Under the pieces are notes generated by a model. The model was not told the origin of the DNA and made no database searches. It saw only the letters and a program-made list of their open reading frames with translations. A program made the translations under genes and the position numbers. A stretch of DNA of 64,000 nucleotides from Sugiyamaella lignohabitans. Taxonomy: Eukaryota; Ascomycota; Dipodascomycetes; Dipodascales; Trichomonascaceae. Below, piece after piece: positions 21,542 through 32,211 of this stretch; the first letter of the stretch is position 1, and every line of letters begins with the position of its first letter. The DNA lies in NCBI RefSeq assembly GCF_001640025.1, contig NC_031671.1, forward strand, positions 2,480,001 to 2,544,000, given 5' to 3'.

Positions 21542-21976
21542 ATGGGAATTAAAACTGAAATTGATATTAATGCCAGTCCTGAGAAGGTTCGTGAAGTGTT
21601 CCTTAATTTTGAGGCATACTCAGAATGGTCTAAATTCATTGAGCAGGTAATCAAACCTAATTCAAACGCCCCCACTGCTGGTGATAAACTGGAGGTAACC
21701 ATCAACCCTGGGTCCAAGATGGTAATGAAACCCACTTTGTTGAAGAACACGGAGGAAGAATTTCAATGGAAAGGTACTCTTGGAATTCCTGGTCTGTTCG
21801 ATGGTACTCATCGATTCCAATTTGTGAAAACTGATGATAACAAGACTCACTTTATCCAATCTGAGGAGTTTTCAGGCATTCTCACCTGGCCCATTTTATA
21901 CTTCGTTCAAGACTCTACAGTTCAGGGCTTCAAAGACTTTAACGAAGCATTGAAGAAGAGAGCTGAGTCCCAATAA
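21542..21976 (+). CDS. SRPBCC (START-like) domain protein
   Basis: A 144-residue protein from the ATG at 21542 (open upstream to a GTG). The whole chain matches the polyketide-cyclase/SRPBCC fold: KTEIDINASPEKVREVFLNF at the start, FEAYSEWSKFIEQV, a central beta sheet with GTLGIPGLFDGTHRFQF, and a C-terminal helix. These proteins bind hydrophobic small molecules; some are cyclases or hydrolases. Substrate not deducible. Bacterial-like close relatives are common, so transfer is possible but not shown. Confidence 0.82.
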   Translation: MGIKTEIDINASPEKVREVFLNFEAYSEWSKFIEQVIKPNSNAPTAGDKLEVTINPGSKMVMKPTLLKNTEEEFQWKGTLGIPGLFDGTHRFQFVKTDDNKTHFIQSEEFSGILTWPILYFVQDSTVQGFKDFNEALKKRAESQ

Positions 21977-22834
21977 AGTCTTTATAGACTAATATCATTT
22001 TATTTTATTTCGTTTCGTATTTTTTGTTACTTTGCTTTTTTATTTGCTAGCTTTTAATTATTATTATATGTTTACAAGAATGTCACGTGGCTTGTGTGGC
22101 CATGATAAAAAGATGAGCATGTGCCGCTATGATATGCAGAGGTTACTCTTATCTGAGACCCTTAGCTGCACCGGTTACGCAGGTCCCGACCGGTCCGTCT
22201 AGTAGCCTTCAATATGTTTATCAAGAGTGTGTCCAAAACACTTTAAATACCGATACCCGATAGTTTATTATCCGCTTTTTCTGTATTTTGGTTAAAAAAA
22301 GTATCGGATAAGTATCAAACCACTTCTGTCGGTTAACTGCATTCATGGCAAATACTCAACATGTAAATCCGGTTTGGATGACAATGAAGTCTGGTATTTT
22401 TCGGTCCTTATCGAAATCGTCTATATTACACCAAAATTAATCGATCCGAAGAATCTATTGATGTATCAAAAACCAATTGAGACCGGATCATTGGTCAAGT
22501 GGGGCATCTCTACGGATCGCGTAGATCAGGCCTGCAATGTGCCCCGCAATATAAAAATATGCAATGCCTTGTACCCCGCGTTTACGAGGAGATTTCCGTC
22601 TATATCCGACAGTGAGAACATTGCTGACAATAACACGGCACCGTATTGAGTTAGACCCTTGAACCCATCAGGTGGACTCTATCGTTTTTTTATATAAATA
22701 CTCATACATTCCCTGTAATATATATATATATTCTTCGTATCTTATATTGGAATCAAAAAAAGATTTGTCAACAGTACATACCATAAACTAACTCATGCTC
22801 CTTTGAGCCTACAGCTCACATCACAAGATTCACA
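21977..22834. other. intergenic region, SRPBCC gene to P450
   Basis: AT-rich. A CACGTG site near 22085 and a TATATATATA run near 22725. A 91-codon frame at 22374-22649 begins with TTG and has no recognisable features, so it is not called. Presumed P450 promoter. Confidence 0.4.
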
Positions 22835-24454
22835 ATGTTTTTACAAGCGTATTCAGACCACACCGGACTGATGTTACTGGCTATTATTCTGGGTCCAATC
22901 CTCTTTCTTTTTGTATATCGGGCTTTCCTACACCCGGCAGCGAAGTTCCCTGGACCTTTCATTAACAGGCTGACTGGTCTTCCAGAGTTGAAACATGCTT
23001 GGGAAGGTGATAGACATCTTTATCTATATCGGTTACACCAGAAATATGGCCCTGTGGTGAGATATGCGCCAAATAAACTGTCCTTTGATACTGCAGAAGC
23101 TCTGAGTGATATCTATCACGGCTACAAGCCAAATATCTGCAAATCCGATTTCTACAATGCGTTCCCTGCTCTCAAAGGATTCCCCTCGACTCATAGTGCC
23201 ATCGACAAGCAAGTCCATAGCCGAAAACGTAGAGTGTTGTCACATGCATTTTCCAACTCTGCTATCCAGTCGATGGATGACTATATTTTTACCAATGTCA
23301 AGGAGTTCTGTAAATTACTGGGAGATAAAACAAGGGATGTAGTCAATGTTCCCGGAGCAAGCCCTGCTAAAAACGTTTCTGCCCTGTCCATTTATTTGAC
23401 ATTTGATGTCATGGGAGAACTCTGTTTTGGCAAAGCGTTTGGTATGTTAACCAAACCAGATATCAGATCAATTGCACATTTGATTGATTCTGCTGCTCAT
23501 CGACACTCTGTGTTTGGCAGCTACAGACTTCTTGAAACTTTACATCTTAAGAAGATATTCTTCAGCCAGCTTGCTGCCAAAAGAGAGAGGTATATGACAT
23601 ACTCCAAGGCACAAGCCACTGAAAGAACTTCTCGTGGAGAAAAAGGTGATGATGACCGCAGAGATTTTTTCTACCACCTTCTCCATGCTAAAGATCCCGA
23701 AACCGGTGAGGGTTTCACTATGAACGAACTATGGTCTGAATCCAACCTTCTCATTGTGGCTGGTTCCGATACTACTTCGACCGCATTGGCAGCTACTTTG
23801 AGATATTTGGCTTTGTACCCCCAAACTCAGAAGCGTTTGGCACAACTTGTCAGACAGCACTACAGTTCAGCAGACGAAATCCGTTCTGACCCTGCTACTG
23901 GTGCCACTATAAGTAGTAAGATTCCTTACTTACGAGCTTGTATCGACGAGGCCATGAGATTGGCTCCTCCAGTGCCAGGAATTTTGCCCAGACTTGTGCT
24001 GAATAACTCGGTGATTAGTGGTTACAGGGTTCGAGCCGGAATCGAGGTCGGTGTTACCACATACGCCATGCAGTATAATCCGAAATTCTTCCCTGATCCT
24101 CATCAATTTAGACCCGAGAGGTGGTTGGACGACCCTCATGAGGCAGAGGTCGGTCGCTCGGCATTTGCACCTTTCTCAGTGGGTTCTCGAGGATGCATTG
24201 GTAGAAGTTTGGCTTACGTTGAACTGGAGATGGCTGTTGCCCGTACGGTGTTCATGTATGATTTCAAAACTGTAACCGACGGTGAATACGGTGATGGAAA
24301 GTATGGTATTGGCTACTCTTCTTTCCTAGATATCCCACCTGGAGACGAGCTCCTCCGTGACGGAGAGCATGAGACTGCCTTTAGAATCTGGGATCATTTC
24401 GCTTCCTTCAAGGATGGTCCCTTAGTTCGATTCGAGCCGGCCAGTGAAAAGTAG
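22835..24454 (+). CDS. cytochrome P450 monooxygenase (microsomal)
   Basis: A 539-residue class II fungal P450. It has an N-terminal membrane anchor (LMLLAIILGPILFLFVYRAF) and the proline hinge FPGP; an I-helix oxygen-activation motif AGSDTTSTA; the K-helix ExxR in DEAMRLAPP; and the heme loop FSVGSRGCIG with the cysteine ligand near residue 453. The pattern is closer to fungal CYP53 or isotrichodermin-hydroxylase-like clans than to the CYP51, CYP61 or CYP52 signatures. Substrate unknown; detoxification or secondary metabolism is plausible. The neighbouring SRPBCC gene is 860 bp upstream on the same strand. Confidence 0.93.
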   Translation: MFLQAYSDHTGLMLLAIILGPILFLFVYRAFLHPAAKFPGPFINRLTGLPELKHAWEGDRHLYLYRLHQKYGPVVRYAPNKLSFDTAEALSDIYHGYKPNICKSDFYNAFPALKGFPSTHSAIDKQVHSRKRRVLSHAFSNSAIQSMDDYIFTNVKEFCKLLGDKTRDVVNVPGASPAKNVSALSIYLTFDVMGELCFGKAFGMLTKPDIRSIAHLIDSAAHRHSVFGSYRLLETLHLKKIFFSQLAAKRERYMTYSKAQATERTSRGEKGDDDRRDFFYHLLHAKDPETGEGFTMNELWSESNLLIVAGSDTTSTALAATLRYLALYPQTQKRLAQLVRQHYSSADEIRSDPATGATISSKIPYLRACIDEAMRLAPPVPGILPRLVLNNSVISGYRVRAGIEVGVTTYAMQYNPKFFPDPHQFRPERWLDDPHEAEVGRSAFAPFSVGSRGCIGRSLAYVELEMAVARTVFMYDFKTVTDGEYGDGKYGIGYSSFLDIPPGDELLRDGEHETAFRIWDHFASFKDGPLVRFEPASEK

Positions 24455-25090
24455 ATCGCCGCCATATAACACCACTATTAGTTCAAAAAAATAAAATTAT
24501 ACTGCCCTGAAAGATTTCTGGCAAGTCGGGGTGGTCAGTCGTTGCCTCTGACAAAATAGGGCCAAGTGGAGCTGCTTCCGGACAAGCATTTGTCACCATT
24601 GCCTACCCAGTCCATTCTTCGCTATAAAACTGCTCACACACTTCATATATCCACTCTTATTCCATATATATCATAGCTCATAAATCGATTCAAATAACAT
24701 CAACCCGCTCTACTCTTCTCCAGAGCTTCTGGGCCGCTACTTTGCCTCCGGCGGCTGGGGCTCCGCCCCAGACCCCGCTGCTCCTCTCGCTGCGCTCGAG
24801 TCGGTTCGGGGGTCTTAATTGGCTCCAGGTCTATCTCCTGGCCCCGAAAATGCCATTAGCTGGATACTGAGTGGCTTGGAGTACTCCTCTCCAATTCGGG
24901 TCATCTCTGACAATTGACCTCTAATCGCCTTAGTTAACACTTTCGTTACACGATACGTTAACATATTAGCCATAATAACTGACTCACTTTATCCGTATTC
25001 AGAAGCGATCTGATAAACTCCCACAATGTGTTACAACTTCGCTCATCCCTAAAAAAAATCTCAAAATATAAATCATCACTCATAAATTCA
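24455..25090. other. intergenic region between convergent P450 and Rsm1-like genes
   Basis: Contains one GC element; otherwise no gene recognised. A TATATATCATAG stretch near 24665 is seen. Confidence 0.45.
24743..24803 (+). repeat. GC-rich double-hairpin element, copy 10
   Basis: Full-length solitary copy with hairpin-1 loop TCC. It lies 288 bp after the P450 stop, in sense orientation, the longest such spacing in the window. Confidence 0.95.
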
Positions 25091-26260
25091 TTAGCCATCT
25101 AGTAGATACATTTGGCGGAGCTTGCTCAGTCTTTGCTTGCGCTCCTTTACATAGCTGTCGTTATCGTCATCATTCTGTTGATCCGAGGCGGGGGAGGATG
25201 GTTCTCTACTGCTCCTAGTCGCGAGATTATATAGCTCGGTCCACCTCAGGGACCCGTCTGCTCCTTTTTGTATATAAGGACAGAACGATTCGTGTTCTTC
25301 GTTCAAATCTGTAGATGCTGGTTTCTGTCTCACAATTATCCGTCGAAAGCAAAGATCGCAAGAGAGCACCTGCGGGTCCACAGTATGTGACGACTCTGCT
25401 TGTCGCTTCCACCCTAACAATGTAATCAGCAAACATGTCTTGTCAATGTCTGTGATCCCCATGAAATCGTCTAACAGCGGTTTGTCGTCAGAAAGCCCTT
25501 TAAGAATCGGATTATATGTAAAGGAACATGACTTTAGAAAGTCTTTAATTGGTAGCAGTGAATTATACCGACTCAGTATTAACGGCTTTTGAACAGATAT
25601 GGCCGAAGGAAGTTCGTAAATGTCGTCACTACACCAACGGGATTTCCAAGGGCACGAGTCTGTATGCTGGGAAACGAGCATATCCCCGTACCTTGCCTGA
25701 AGAACTTCATATATATCAGGGTTGGTGCCGATATTTATATTGAAAATTTTGTGGCATGACACACACTCAATTGAGTTTTTAGTGGCACTGACCGACGACT
25801 CGACACATTGCCAGCCATGTTTCGCACATGCGACACTATTGATTTCTTTAAGGCCCGATGGAACATCCCACTGTTTGTACGTAAATGTCGACAGTCTGCT
25901 GAGAAAGTTGTCTCTAGACCACGGACTATAAGCTATAGAAGCAGCATTTTTGCTCACCGAGCGAGTCTTCTTTTGAATCATGAACTCATACGCCAGCGGC
26001 AGTTTCTCCCGTAGCGAATCTGACGAAGACGACTTCGCCAGCAACGGCCGCTTCCTCTTCTGAGGACTAAACGCCATAGGCAAATCGTTCCTAACCGCAT
26101 TCAAAAACGAGTCGAGCACCTTCTTCGACGGCGACTCACCCGCCAAATCTCCCACCTCCAAGCCAGCATTCTTCGGCGTCGGCGTACTAGGAACTGACGA
26201 CATTTCACTCCCAGAACTGCCGAACTGCCCTGACATGAACTTCACCAACATCAGATCCAT
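25091..26260 (-). CDS. C3HC zinc-finger protein, Rsm1/Pml39-like mRNA export factor
   Basis: A 389-residue protein. The N-terminal third is low-complexity with basic motifs (SPQKRKRPLL). The C3HC finger covers about residues 120-225: WDVPSGLKEINSVACAKHGW, then ECVSCHKIF, and HTDSCPWKSRWC. A second, Rsm1-like domain follows (LITLLGWKR, LSCDLCFRRI, HESFCPYI). This two-domain order is that of fission yeast Rsm1, budding yeast Pml39 and animal NIPA. Fungal members act at the nuclear pore in mRNA export and retention of unspliced mRNA. The start is the single ATG at 26260, only 33 bp from a GC element. Confidence 0.85.
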   Translation of the reverse strand: MDLMLVKFMSGQFGSSGSEMSSVPSTPTPKNAGLEVGDLAGESPSKKVLDSFLNAVRNDLPMAFSPQKRKRPLLAKSSSSDSLREKLPLAYEFMIQKKTRSVSKNAASIAYSPWSRDNFLSRLSTFTYKQWDVPSGLKEINSVACAKHGWQCVESSVSATKNSIECVSCHKIFNINIGTNPDIYEVLQARYGDMLVSQHTDSCPWKSRWCSDDIYELPSAISVQKPLILSRYNSLLPIKDFLKSCSFTYNPILKGLSDDKPLLDDFMGITDIDKTCLLITLLGWKRQAESSHTVDPQVLSCDLCFRRIIVRQKPASTDLNEEHESFCPYIQKGADGSLRWTELYNLATRSSREPSSPASDQQNDDDNDSYVKERKQRLSKLRQMYLLDG

Positions 26261-26292
26261 CTGTCAACCTGCATACATGCGGCTGAGGGACC

Positions 26293-26353
26293 TGCCTCCG
26301 GCGGCTGGGGCTTCGCCCCAGACCCCACAGCTCCTCTCGCTGCGCTCGAGTCG
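26293..26353 (+). repeat. GC-rich double-hairpin element, copy 11
   Basis: Full-length copy with hairpin-1 loop TTC and spacer ACCCCA. Its head lies 33 bp upstream of the Rsm1-like ATG. Confidence 0.95.
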
Positions 26354-26499
26354 GGCGTCTACGGGCCCCATCAGCTGAAATAAACAGGTCAATCTTGGAT
26401 TTATCACCTGTTTTCAACCTGTAATTCATCCCAGGGGTAAATTTTCCCCTTGAAACCCCCTTCCATCCCCCACCCAAGAGCTCCTGGACCCTGGACGCC

Positions 26500-26560
26500 C
26501 GACTCGAACGCAGCGAGAGGAGCCGTGGGGTCTGGGGCGAAGCCCCAGCCGCCGGAGGCA
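26500..26560 (-). repeat. GC-rich double-hairpin element, copy 12
   Basis: Full-length copy facing copy 11, with a matching TTC/GAA hairpin-1 loop and matching spacer variant (TGGGGT), so the two arms are near-identical inverted repeats 146 bp apart. Confidence 0.95.
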
Positions 26561-27388
26561 AGACCCACCCAGCAGGGTCCAGGGGTGCATCCGCTCATTT
26601 TTGCGGCTGGCAGGAACGTATTCGTGCTGCTGAACAGGGTTTAGCTCTGGTGAGTGAGAGAAACGCGAAAATAAAATTGTGTGCAATCTAACTTTAATGG
26701 TGAGGTTGGGATTTTGAGCTAGATCGTTTCCAGTATGGAAAAGTAACTCTACAAAATACCCCTGCCGAAAGCATGGCCCAATAAGGGTACAGTTAGACCT
26801 GCCATTTCCTGTCCAGGTGCGTTGGAGGGTTTTGGGGGTGCTTTGTTTAACTGTGATCGGTTAGCACCATGCATAGCTGTGCCTCGAGGAGCGTCGATAG
26901 CCTAGTTCAGATGACAATTTAAACGGTGGTGAAAAAAGGGGGAATCCATTGTGGAAAATTAGCAGTATCACTAGCTGCATGGCTATTCTACTCTAGCTAT
27001 TCTACACTACTGATAGCTATTGTTGCTGATTAGTGATAATAAAAAGCATATGGCACGTCAAGCACGATGCGCATGGTATGTAACCCGACTTGTGGCAGCA
27101 GCCCGTTCTCGAACAAGGCTCTAGGAAGGCACTAGTAGAAATAGTAATCCTAGTAGCAGTACTAGTGAATCCAGTAGCAGCACTAGTATCTATTCTTAGA
27201 TGTGTATTTAGTATTAAACTCATAGAATTCAGAAGATCAAGGGGCTGGTTTCTTAAATTAACCTCATTTCCCGGCTTCCTAGTTGACAAGTTAACGTTCA
27301 CCAGCCAAGCGGAATGAATGGCAGATCAGTAGCTAGCTGCGAATGTATGTATAATTGTTGATGTGATGATGAATCGAATCGGTACACC

Positions 27389-27715
27389 ATGAGTGCGATC
27401 CAGAGAGTAGTCAAGCCAAGCAATGCAAGGGCGAAAGAGCGGCATCAGAAACAAAGCCAAGCCTTAGAAGCAGGGGAAATTGAGGCAGCAGCAGCAACAA
27501 CAACAACGGCACAGGGAACTAAGGCAACAGCAACAACAAAAACAACAACAACATCATCATCATCATCATCAGCATCAGCAGCAGAATCGGCACAAGAGGC
27601 AGAAATAGAAGCAATAGTTGTAGCAGAACTAGAAACAGAAATAAAACCAGTAATTGTAGTTGTAGTTGTAGCAAGTACAGGAGAAACAACGTCAGCAGAC
27701 AGGGTCCTCCGGTAA
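27389..27715 (+). CDS. doubtful low-complexity ORF
   Basis: A 108-codon frame with an ATG start, made almost wholly of Ala/Thr/Ser/Glu/Val runs encoded by trinucleotide repeats (GCA, ACA, TCA). There is no domain. It is as likely to be a microsatellite read as protein as a real gene. Confidence 0.15.
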   Translation: MSAIQRVVKPSNARAKERHQKQSQALEAGEIEAAAATTTTAQGTKATATTKTTTTSSSSSSASAAESAQEAEIEAIVVAELETEIKPVIVVVVVASTGETTSADRVLR

Positions 27716-28050
27716 GCCGGTCCGGGGGATTAACCGGACAATCCAGTGAGCGGTCTTGGCACCGTCATTCTTGCGATATTTCAATAGAAGACGGCGGCGG
27801 ATGTCACGCTGCAGGGGAACCAGCAGATAAAATTGCCATGCCCGTGACGAGGGAGAGCCACAGGAGCCACAGGCGATTGCAACGCTGATGGATCCGAGAC
27901 CAATCGGCGAGAACTCTCCCGATGAGCATCAGGCGGCGCCGTGCCCATATCCAGTCTCGAAACAGAAACTACAGTGAGAAAAACAAATCAAACCAAAAAT
28001 AAATCAAAAATAAATTAAAAAGATTATTCGCGGACCGACCAGATCCGTCT

Positions 28051-28090
28051 ACTCATTCACCCACCCGACGACTCATTCACCCACCCGACG
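28051..28090 (+). repeat. 20-bp exact tandem duplication
   Basis: ACTCATTCACCCACCCGACG occurs twice in direct succession just before the diverged GC element. Confidence 0.9.
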
Positions 28091-28110
28091 CATCCATTAG
28101 CCCCCGAAGG

Positions 28111-28171
28111 CGCTGGCGAAACGAGCACAACGGGGTGGTCTCGGACGGCGTCCCGGCCGCCGCCGGAGGCA
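28111..28171 (-). repeat. strongly diverged GC-rich double-hairpin element, copy 13
   Basis: Keeps the order of parts (GCGAAACGAGCACAACGGGGT, then GCCGCCGGAGGCA) but hairpin 1 is altered to TCTCGGACGGCGTCCCGG. Probably an old member. Confidence 0.6.
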
Positions 28172-29306
28172 GGTCGACCCGTGCCGCGAGTCCCAGCTAC
28201 AGGTGAAACAAACGGGTCAGATGCATGTTTTGCTGACAGTGGGGGAAAGCAGCAGCAGCAGCAGTATTATCTGGTGGACAGGGAACAGGATTTGTGTACG
28301 GCAGCTGAACAGGAAATAGAGGATGATGGGGGACGAAATATTTCGGGTAGGTGCTAAAAATAACGTTGGAGTTATCGAATCTTATTTTAAAAGCTTTCGG
28401 GAATAGGGGATTTGAGTTTGAAAATGGGTTTGAAAATTATGTCACAATTGCTAGTTTGCGAAGTTAGTCATAATTTCCGAGTATATTTGGTAAATAGAGA
28501 GAGTTGTGAACGTTGCGAATGTCGAATGTTGCAATAATGCACCAGACGGCACCGGCAGGAGAATATTCGGTAGGTACACTTGTTGCCAGGTCGGTGAATA
28601 TCAGTGAATATCAGGGTCTTATAGGGATGGCAAGGCATCTGATGACGTCGTGCCAATGCAGGTCTACAGTAGTCGATAAAAAAGTCTAAAATTAACCTCT
28701 ACCGACAACGTCCCAAACAAGCAGTTCAGTCCACACCCACCTGACTGTTTCAAGCAAAGTATAATATAAGGTTTGACTGATCTACGCATATACTGCACAG
28801 AACGGTTTGAACATCCAGGAATCCTGCCAAGAAATAAAATCGAATTTCCGGTGTTGGATAATGAATGGATGGACAGCAACGGAATAACAAAAACCCCATG
28901 AAATAACCGCGGTAGTAGGGGTTGGGTTGGGTCTAGTTGAATTTGTACCTGCTTCGACACATCGATTTGCGAGGAATCTCCGCTTTAGTCGGTTGTTCCT
29001 GATGGGTGGGGTTTACCATTTTGGCAGTCTAATTTTAGCGTCTGAAGATCTGGCTCGATGGCTGGCCAGGAATGGACAGAACTGTGTGGGAGAGATACAT
29101 TACGCTAGAAAACCTGCTGCAGTGTATCCACAAAAACAAACTACTAGCATGGTCTCCCTGCATTACAATGAAATATTATAAATACCCCACCAATATCTGA
29201 TTTATTTCGATCTTTTTTTTTGTATTTTCTATTCACCACTAGTGTCTCTTACTATCGTTTTTAAGAAAAGTATTTTTTAAACACCCACCGACAAATTAAA
29301 TCAAAA

Positions 29307-30023
29307 ATGAAGTTCACTTTATTGAATACTGCTGCTGTCGCTGCCGTTGCTCTTAACGGTGCTAATGCCCTCAGCCTTGTTGCCCAATCTTCCAGTGGTG
29401 ACCTTAACGGAGCTGCTTTGTCTAGTATCCACGAGGGTGCTGCCATTGACTATGTCACTCTTAGCCCAGGCGGTGAAAGCCTTAGTGTTGACCTTAACAC
29501 CACTGCCAGCTTGATTACCTACGAATTGCAACCTGGTATCCTTCAATGGCTTGCTGTTGTGGGTGGAGTCCTTCAATTCTACCCCGAACCTGTTGGTGAC
29601 AAGTTCACTGTTGGTTCCGACGGTACTCTTTCCCTTAACGGTACTTCGAGCGGTTTCTACGCTTGTCAAAACATCAACGATCCTTACAACTACCAACAAA
29701 CTTGGTTCGTTCTTTACTCTGCTTCTGGTCAACCCACTGTAGGAGACTCTTGTACTGCTGTTACTTTGGCCTCCGGTAGTGCCAGTGCCAGTAACGCCAC
29801 CACCACCACTGTCACTTCTGCTGCCAACGCTGTTGAGACCGCCGAGGTCACTGTCACTGACTGCCCCGAGTCGGTCACCAACTGCCCTGCCCGTGCCACC
29901 AGTGCCGCTCCTGCTGTCGAGACCACTGGTGCTTCTCCCACTATTGAGCAGACCAACGGCTCCGGTGCTGTCGCCATCTCGGCCTTGGCCCTCCTCGGCT
30001 CGCTCTCTGCTTTCTTCCTCTAA
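29307..30023 (+). CDS. GPI-type cell wall or surface protein
   Basis: A 238-residue protein. It has a signal peptide (MKFTLLNTAAVAAVALNGANA), a compact middle domain of about 130 residues with two Cys (GFYACQNINDPYNYQQTWFV), a Ser/Thr/Ala stalk, and a C-terminal hydrophobic GPI signal (GAVAISALALLGSLSAFFL). The middle domain resembles the conserved N-domain of small ascomycete surface proteins with a YACQ...DPY pattern, but I cannot name the family. Codon use is strongly biased to C/T-ending codons, which suggests high expression. Confidence 0.85.
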   Translation: MKFTLLNTAAVAAVALNGANALSLVAQSSSGDLNGAALSSIHEGAAIDYVTLSPGGESLSVDLNTTASLITYELQPGILQWLAVVGGVLQFYPEPVGDKFTVGSDGTLSLNGTSSGFYACQNINDPYNYQQTWFVLYSASGQPTVGDSCTAVTLASGSASASNATTTTVTSAANAVETAEVTVTDCPESVTNCPARATSAAPAVETTGASPTIEQTNGSGAVAISALALLGSLSAFFL

Positions 30024-30117
30024 GCAGTGTATTCTATTCTGTTAATTTATAGCTCTCTAGCTACGTATGATACCTTCTAATATAACGACATTTCTTGCTG
30101 TTTTCTCCAGCGGATGC

Positions 30118-30178
30118 TGCCTCCGGCGGCTGGGGCTGCGCCCCAGACCCCGCTGCTCCTCTCGCTTCGCTCGAGTCG
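30118..30178 (+). repeat. GC-rich double-hairpin element, copy 14
   Basis: Full-length copy with loop TGC. It lies 94 bp after the wall-protein stop, in sense orientation. Confidence 0.95.
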
Positions 30179-30198
30179 GGCGAGGGGGTCCCAACAGC

Positions 30199-30250
30199 GC
30201 TCGCGAAGCGAGCACAACCAGGTCTGGGCGGAGCCCAGCCGCCGGAGGCA
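30199..30250 (-). repeat. GC-rich double-hairpin element, copy 15
   Basis: Second hairpin is GCTCGCGAAGCGAGC. Hairpin 1 is one base pair shorter on both arms (CTGGGC-GGA-GCCCAG), a symmetrical loss that keeps the stem. It faces copy 14 at 20 bp spacing. Confidence 0.92.
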
Positions 30251-31105
30251 CGTGGGCCGTCAAGTGTATCGCGGGGTCAGATGGTAGTGCTAACGTTTTT
30301 GTTCAGCTACGGCCATATCCAGAGTAAAATAAGATTTCCCGTCCGATCAATCATATTCAAGCCTCTGAGAGCCTTGATCAGTAATGCCGTGGGAGACCAG
30401 GCGTGAACAGAAGGTGCTGTAGTTTTTTTGCATCTCCCCTGGCTGCCAACCAAAATCTGTTTGTTTTTTTTTCGGCTCGGAACAAATCTAAGGTTACTCC
30501 TAGTTGGAAATGTTGGTAACCCGTTTATTTTTTACTCGTGAGACAGGAAGGTCGAGGATCTGGAAATTCGAGCTATGAGGTTCCTGATTTACATGCACAT
30601 GTTCGTCAGATACAGATACTGGCTGTAGAAAATGGTGGATAGGTAGCAACACAAAACTCATCAAACAACTGAGCCTGTTTAAACAAGAAGAAGCAAAACA
30701 AAAGAGAGTTGAGTAGAAAGAGTTAAATAATAAATAAAAATATATTCAGATTGTAATTCGATTAGGGCCAGAGGTCTGATGCACACGTGACTACACAGTA
30801 CCAATGCTCTGGAAGAAAGTGGACTAAAAATGCCAATTTCAACGAAAAAAATGCAACTGGTCTGCAAAACAGAGAAGAAGAAACTCAAATAATGGTAAAA
30901 AGCAGCTGATAATATAAAAAGAGGGTCTTTATTGGCAGAGTCGATTGAATGAATGTGAACCTGTCTCGAACCTGGTAACCTCAGCCCTAGCCCTAGGCGA
31001 TTGACTGAAAATTTCACTTCGCGAAGTACATGTAGATTCGAGCTTTTAACAGATCAGAACTGCTAGTCAGCATACAACAAAACACACAGCTGGCATACAT
31101 TCACA

Positions 31106-31696
31106 ATGTCACGGCTGCTGATAAACCCATCATTAAGGCCTCTGGTAAACAGCTCGAACAATGCTGTGGCCAGACCTGCTGTTCACATGGCTCAGTCACG
31201 TACTGTGTACGTTCCACCAGGAGGAAAGTCAGTGTTACCGAAAAGAGCACTTCGAAAACTACTTCCTGGTAAGATGAGACCCCATATTTATTACAAATTC
31301 GACTGTGTGGTCGAGCTGTCAGATGGTTCAACTATCACTCGAAGATCGCAATTCCCCAAGGTCGAATGGAGATACATTGCTGATCAGAGAAACAATCCTA
31401 CTTGGAACCCATCAAAGGCCAATATCAAGGCCGTCGAAGCCGATGCTACTGGTAGATTAGCCAAGTTCAAGAAGAAGTTCGGCGACTTTGATTCTCTAGC
31501 AAGTGGCACTAGTGCTGAGGCCAAGACTACAAAAGCTCCTGCCAACGATTCGACATCCACATCTGCCGAAAACACAGCCAGCACCTCTTCTTCATCTGCC
31601 GACGACTTCCTCGATTTACTATCCGAAAACGTCGTACCCGTCCAAACCGGAGGACGACTATCATCGTCCATCAAAAAGACGAAAAAGAAGAAATAA
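31106..31696 (+). CDS. MRPL36: mitochondrial large ribosomal subunit protein bL31m
   Basis: A 196-residue protein. The N-terminus is basic and Ser/Asn-rich, suiting a mitochondrial presequence. The core has the family signature KMRPHIYYKFDCVVELSDGS, RRSQFPKVEWRYIADQRNNP and WNPSK, which matches yeast Mrpl36. A Ser/Ala-rich linker follows and the chain ends in a Lys-rich tail (SSIKKTKKKK) that the yeast protein lacks. It acts in the mitochondrial 54S subunit in translation of mtDNA-encoded proteins. Confidence 0.93.
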   Translation: MSRLLINPSLRPLVNSSNNAVARPAVHMAQSRTVYVPPGGKSVLPKRALRKLLPGKMRPHIYYKFDCVVELSDGSTITRRSQFPKVEWRYIADQRNNPTWNPSKANIKAVEADATGRLAKFKKKFGDFDSLASGTSAEAKTTKAPANDSTSTSAENTASTSSSSADDFLDLLSENVVPVQTGGRLSSSIKKTKKKK

Positions 31697-32211
31697 ACTC
31701 CCTTCACCCCCAAATAGCATCTCCTCTAATGTACATATTTCCTACGAACTCTTTACACCATACTGGAGGGTGTGCCTCCGGCGGCTGGGGCTTTGCCCCA
31801 GACCCCGTTGCTCCTCTCGCTTCGCTCGAGTCGAGCTTCGAGTCTCCAGCTCTTTGTAATTGGAGACCAAAACCAAGGTCCATGGGTTACTTAGCTTCCT
31901 GTAGTCTCTGAAGCAATAGGCCTGTTTCGCTCCCACCAGTAGATCCACAGGCGGGCGGCATAAAAGCTCGCTTACTGTCTTACAAATTCCACAAAGAAAC
32001 CAAGCGGTTATAGCACCAAGAGCTGAGAAAACTAAGATTAAAGGGGTTTATACATAAATGAGCTAAACTAGCGACTTCGCAAGGGGAAAAACCAGGGGTG
32101 ACTAAAGAGCCGCATAAGCCGCACGTAGATGATTTCAAGATCTCATCTCATGTTGCAAGTTCTAGAATCCACATTGAACACCACAGTCTCACAAATAATC
32201 ATAAACCAGTC
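31697..32211. other. intergenic region, MRPL36 to DIB1
   Basis: One GC element near the MRPL36 end. The rest shows no gene. The DIB1 frame is open upstream to 32098 but without an ATG before 32212. Confidence 0.45.
31773..31833 (+). repeat. GC-rich double-hairpin element, copy 16
   Basis: Full-length solitary copy with loop TTT. It lies 76 bp after the MRPL36 stop, in sense orientation. Confidence 0.95.

Larger units (their letters stand above)
26261..29306. other. 3-kb gene-poor region with simple repeats
   Basis: Two facing GC elements at its left end, a diverged one at 28111-28171, an ACTAGTAGCAG-type microsatellite around 27120-27200, and trinucleotide repeats at 27480-27720. A 20-bp exact tandem duplication is at 28051-28090. 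A 108-codon low-complexity frame is listed separately. The region 28170-29300 shows nothing coding. A T-rich block at 29205-29230 precedes the next gene. Confidence 0.45.
30024..31105. other. intergenic region, wall protein to MRPL36
   Basis: Two facing GC elements near the wall-protein 3' end; the remainder (30251-31105) is non-coding. A minus-strand 112-codon frame at 30679-31017 begins with GTG and is hydrophobic but unconvincing. Confidence 0.45.

Noticed and set aside
22374..22649. 91-codon frame upstream of the P450
   Set aside because: Starts with TTG, shows no domain, and lies in the promoter region.
27389..27715. A real Thr/Ala-rich protein gene
   Set aside because: Kept only as a doubtful entry, because the frame is made of trinucleotide repeats.
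30679..31017. 112-codon hydrophobic minus-strand frame
   Set aside because: No ATG start (GTG), low complexity, no family recognised.
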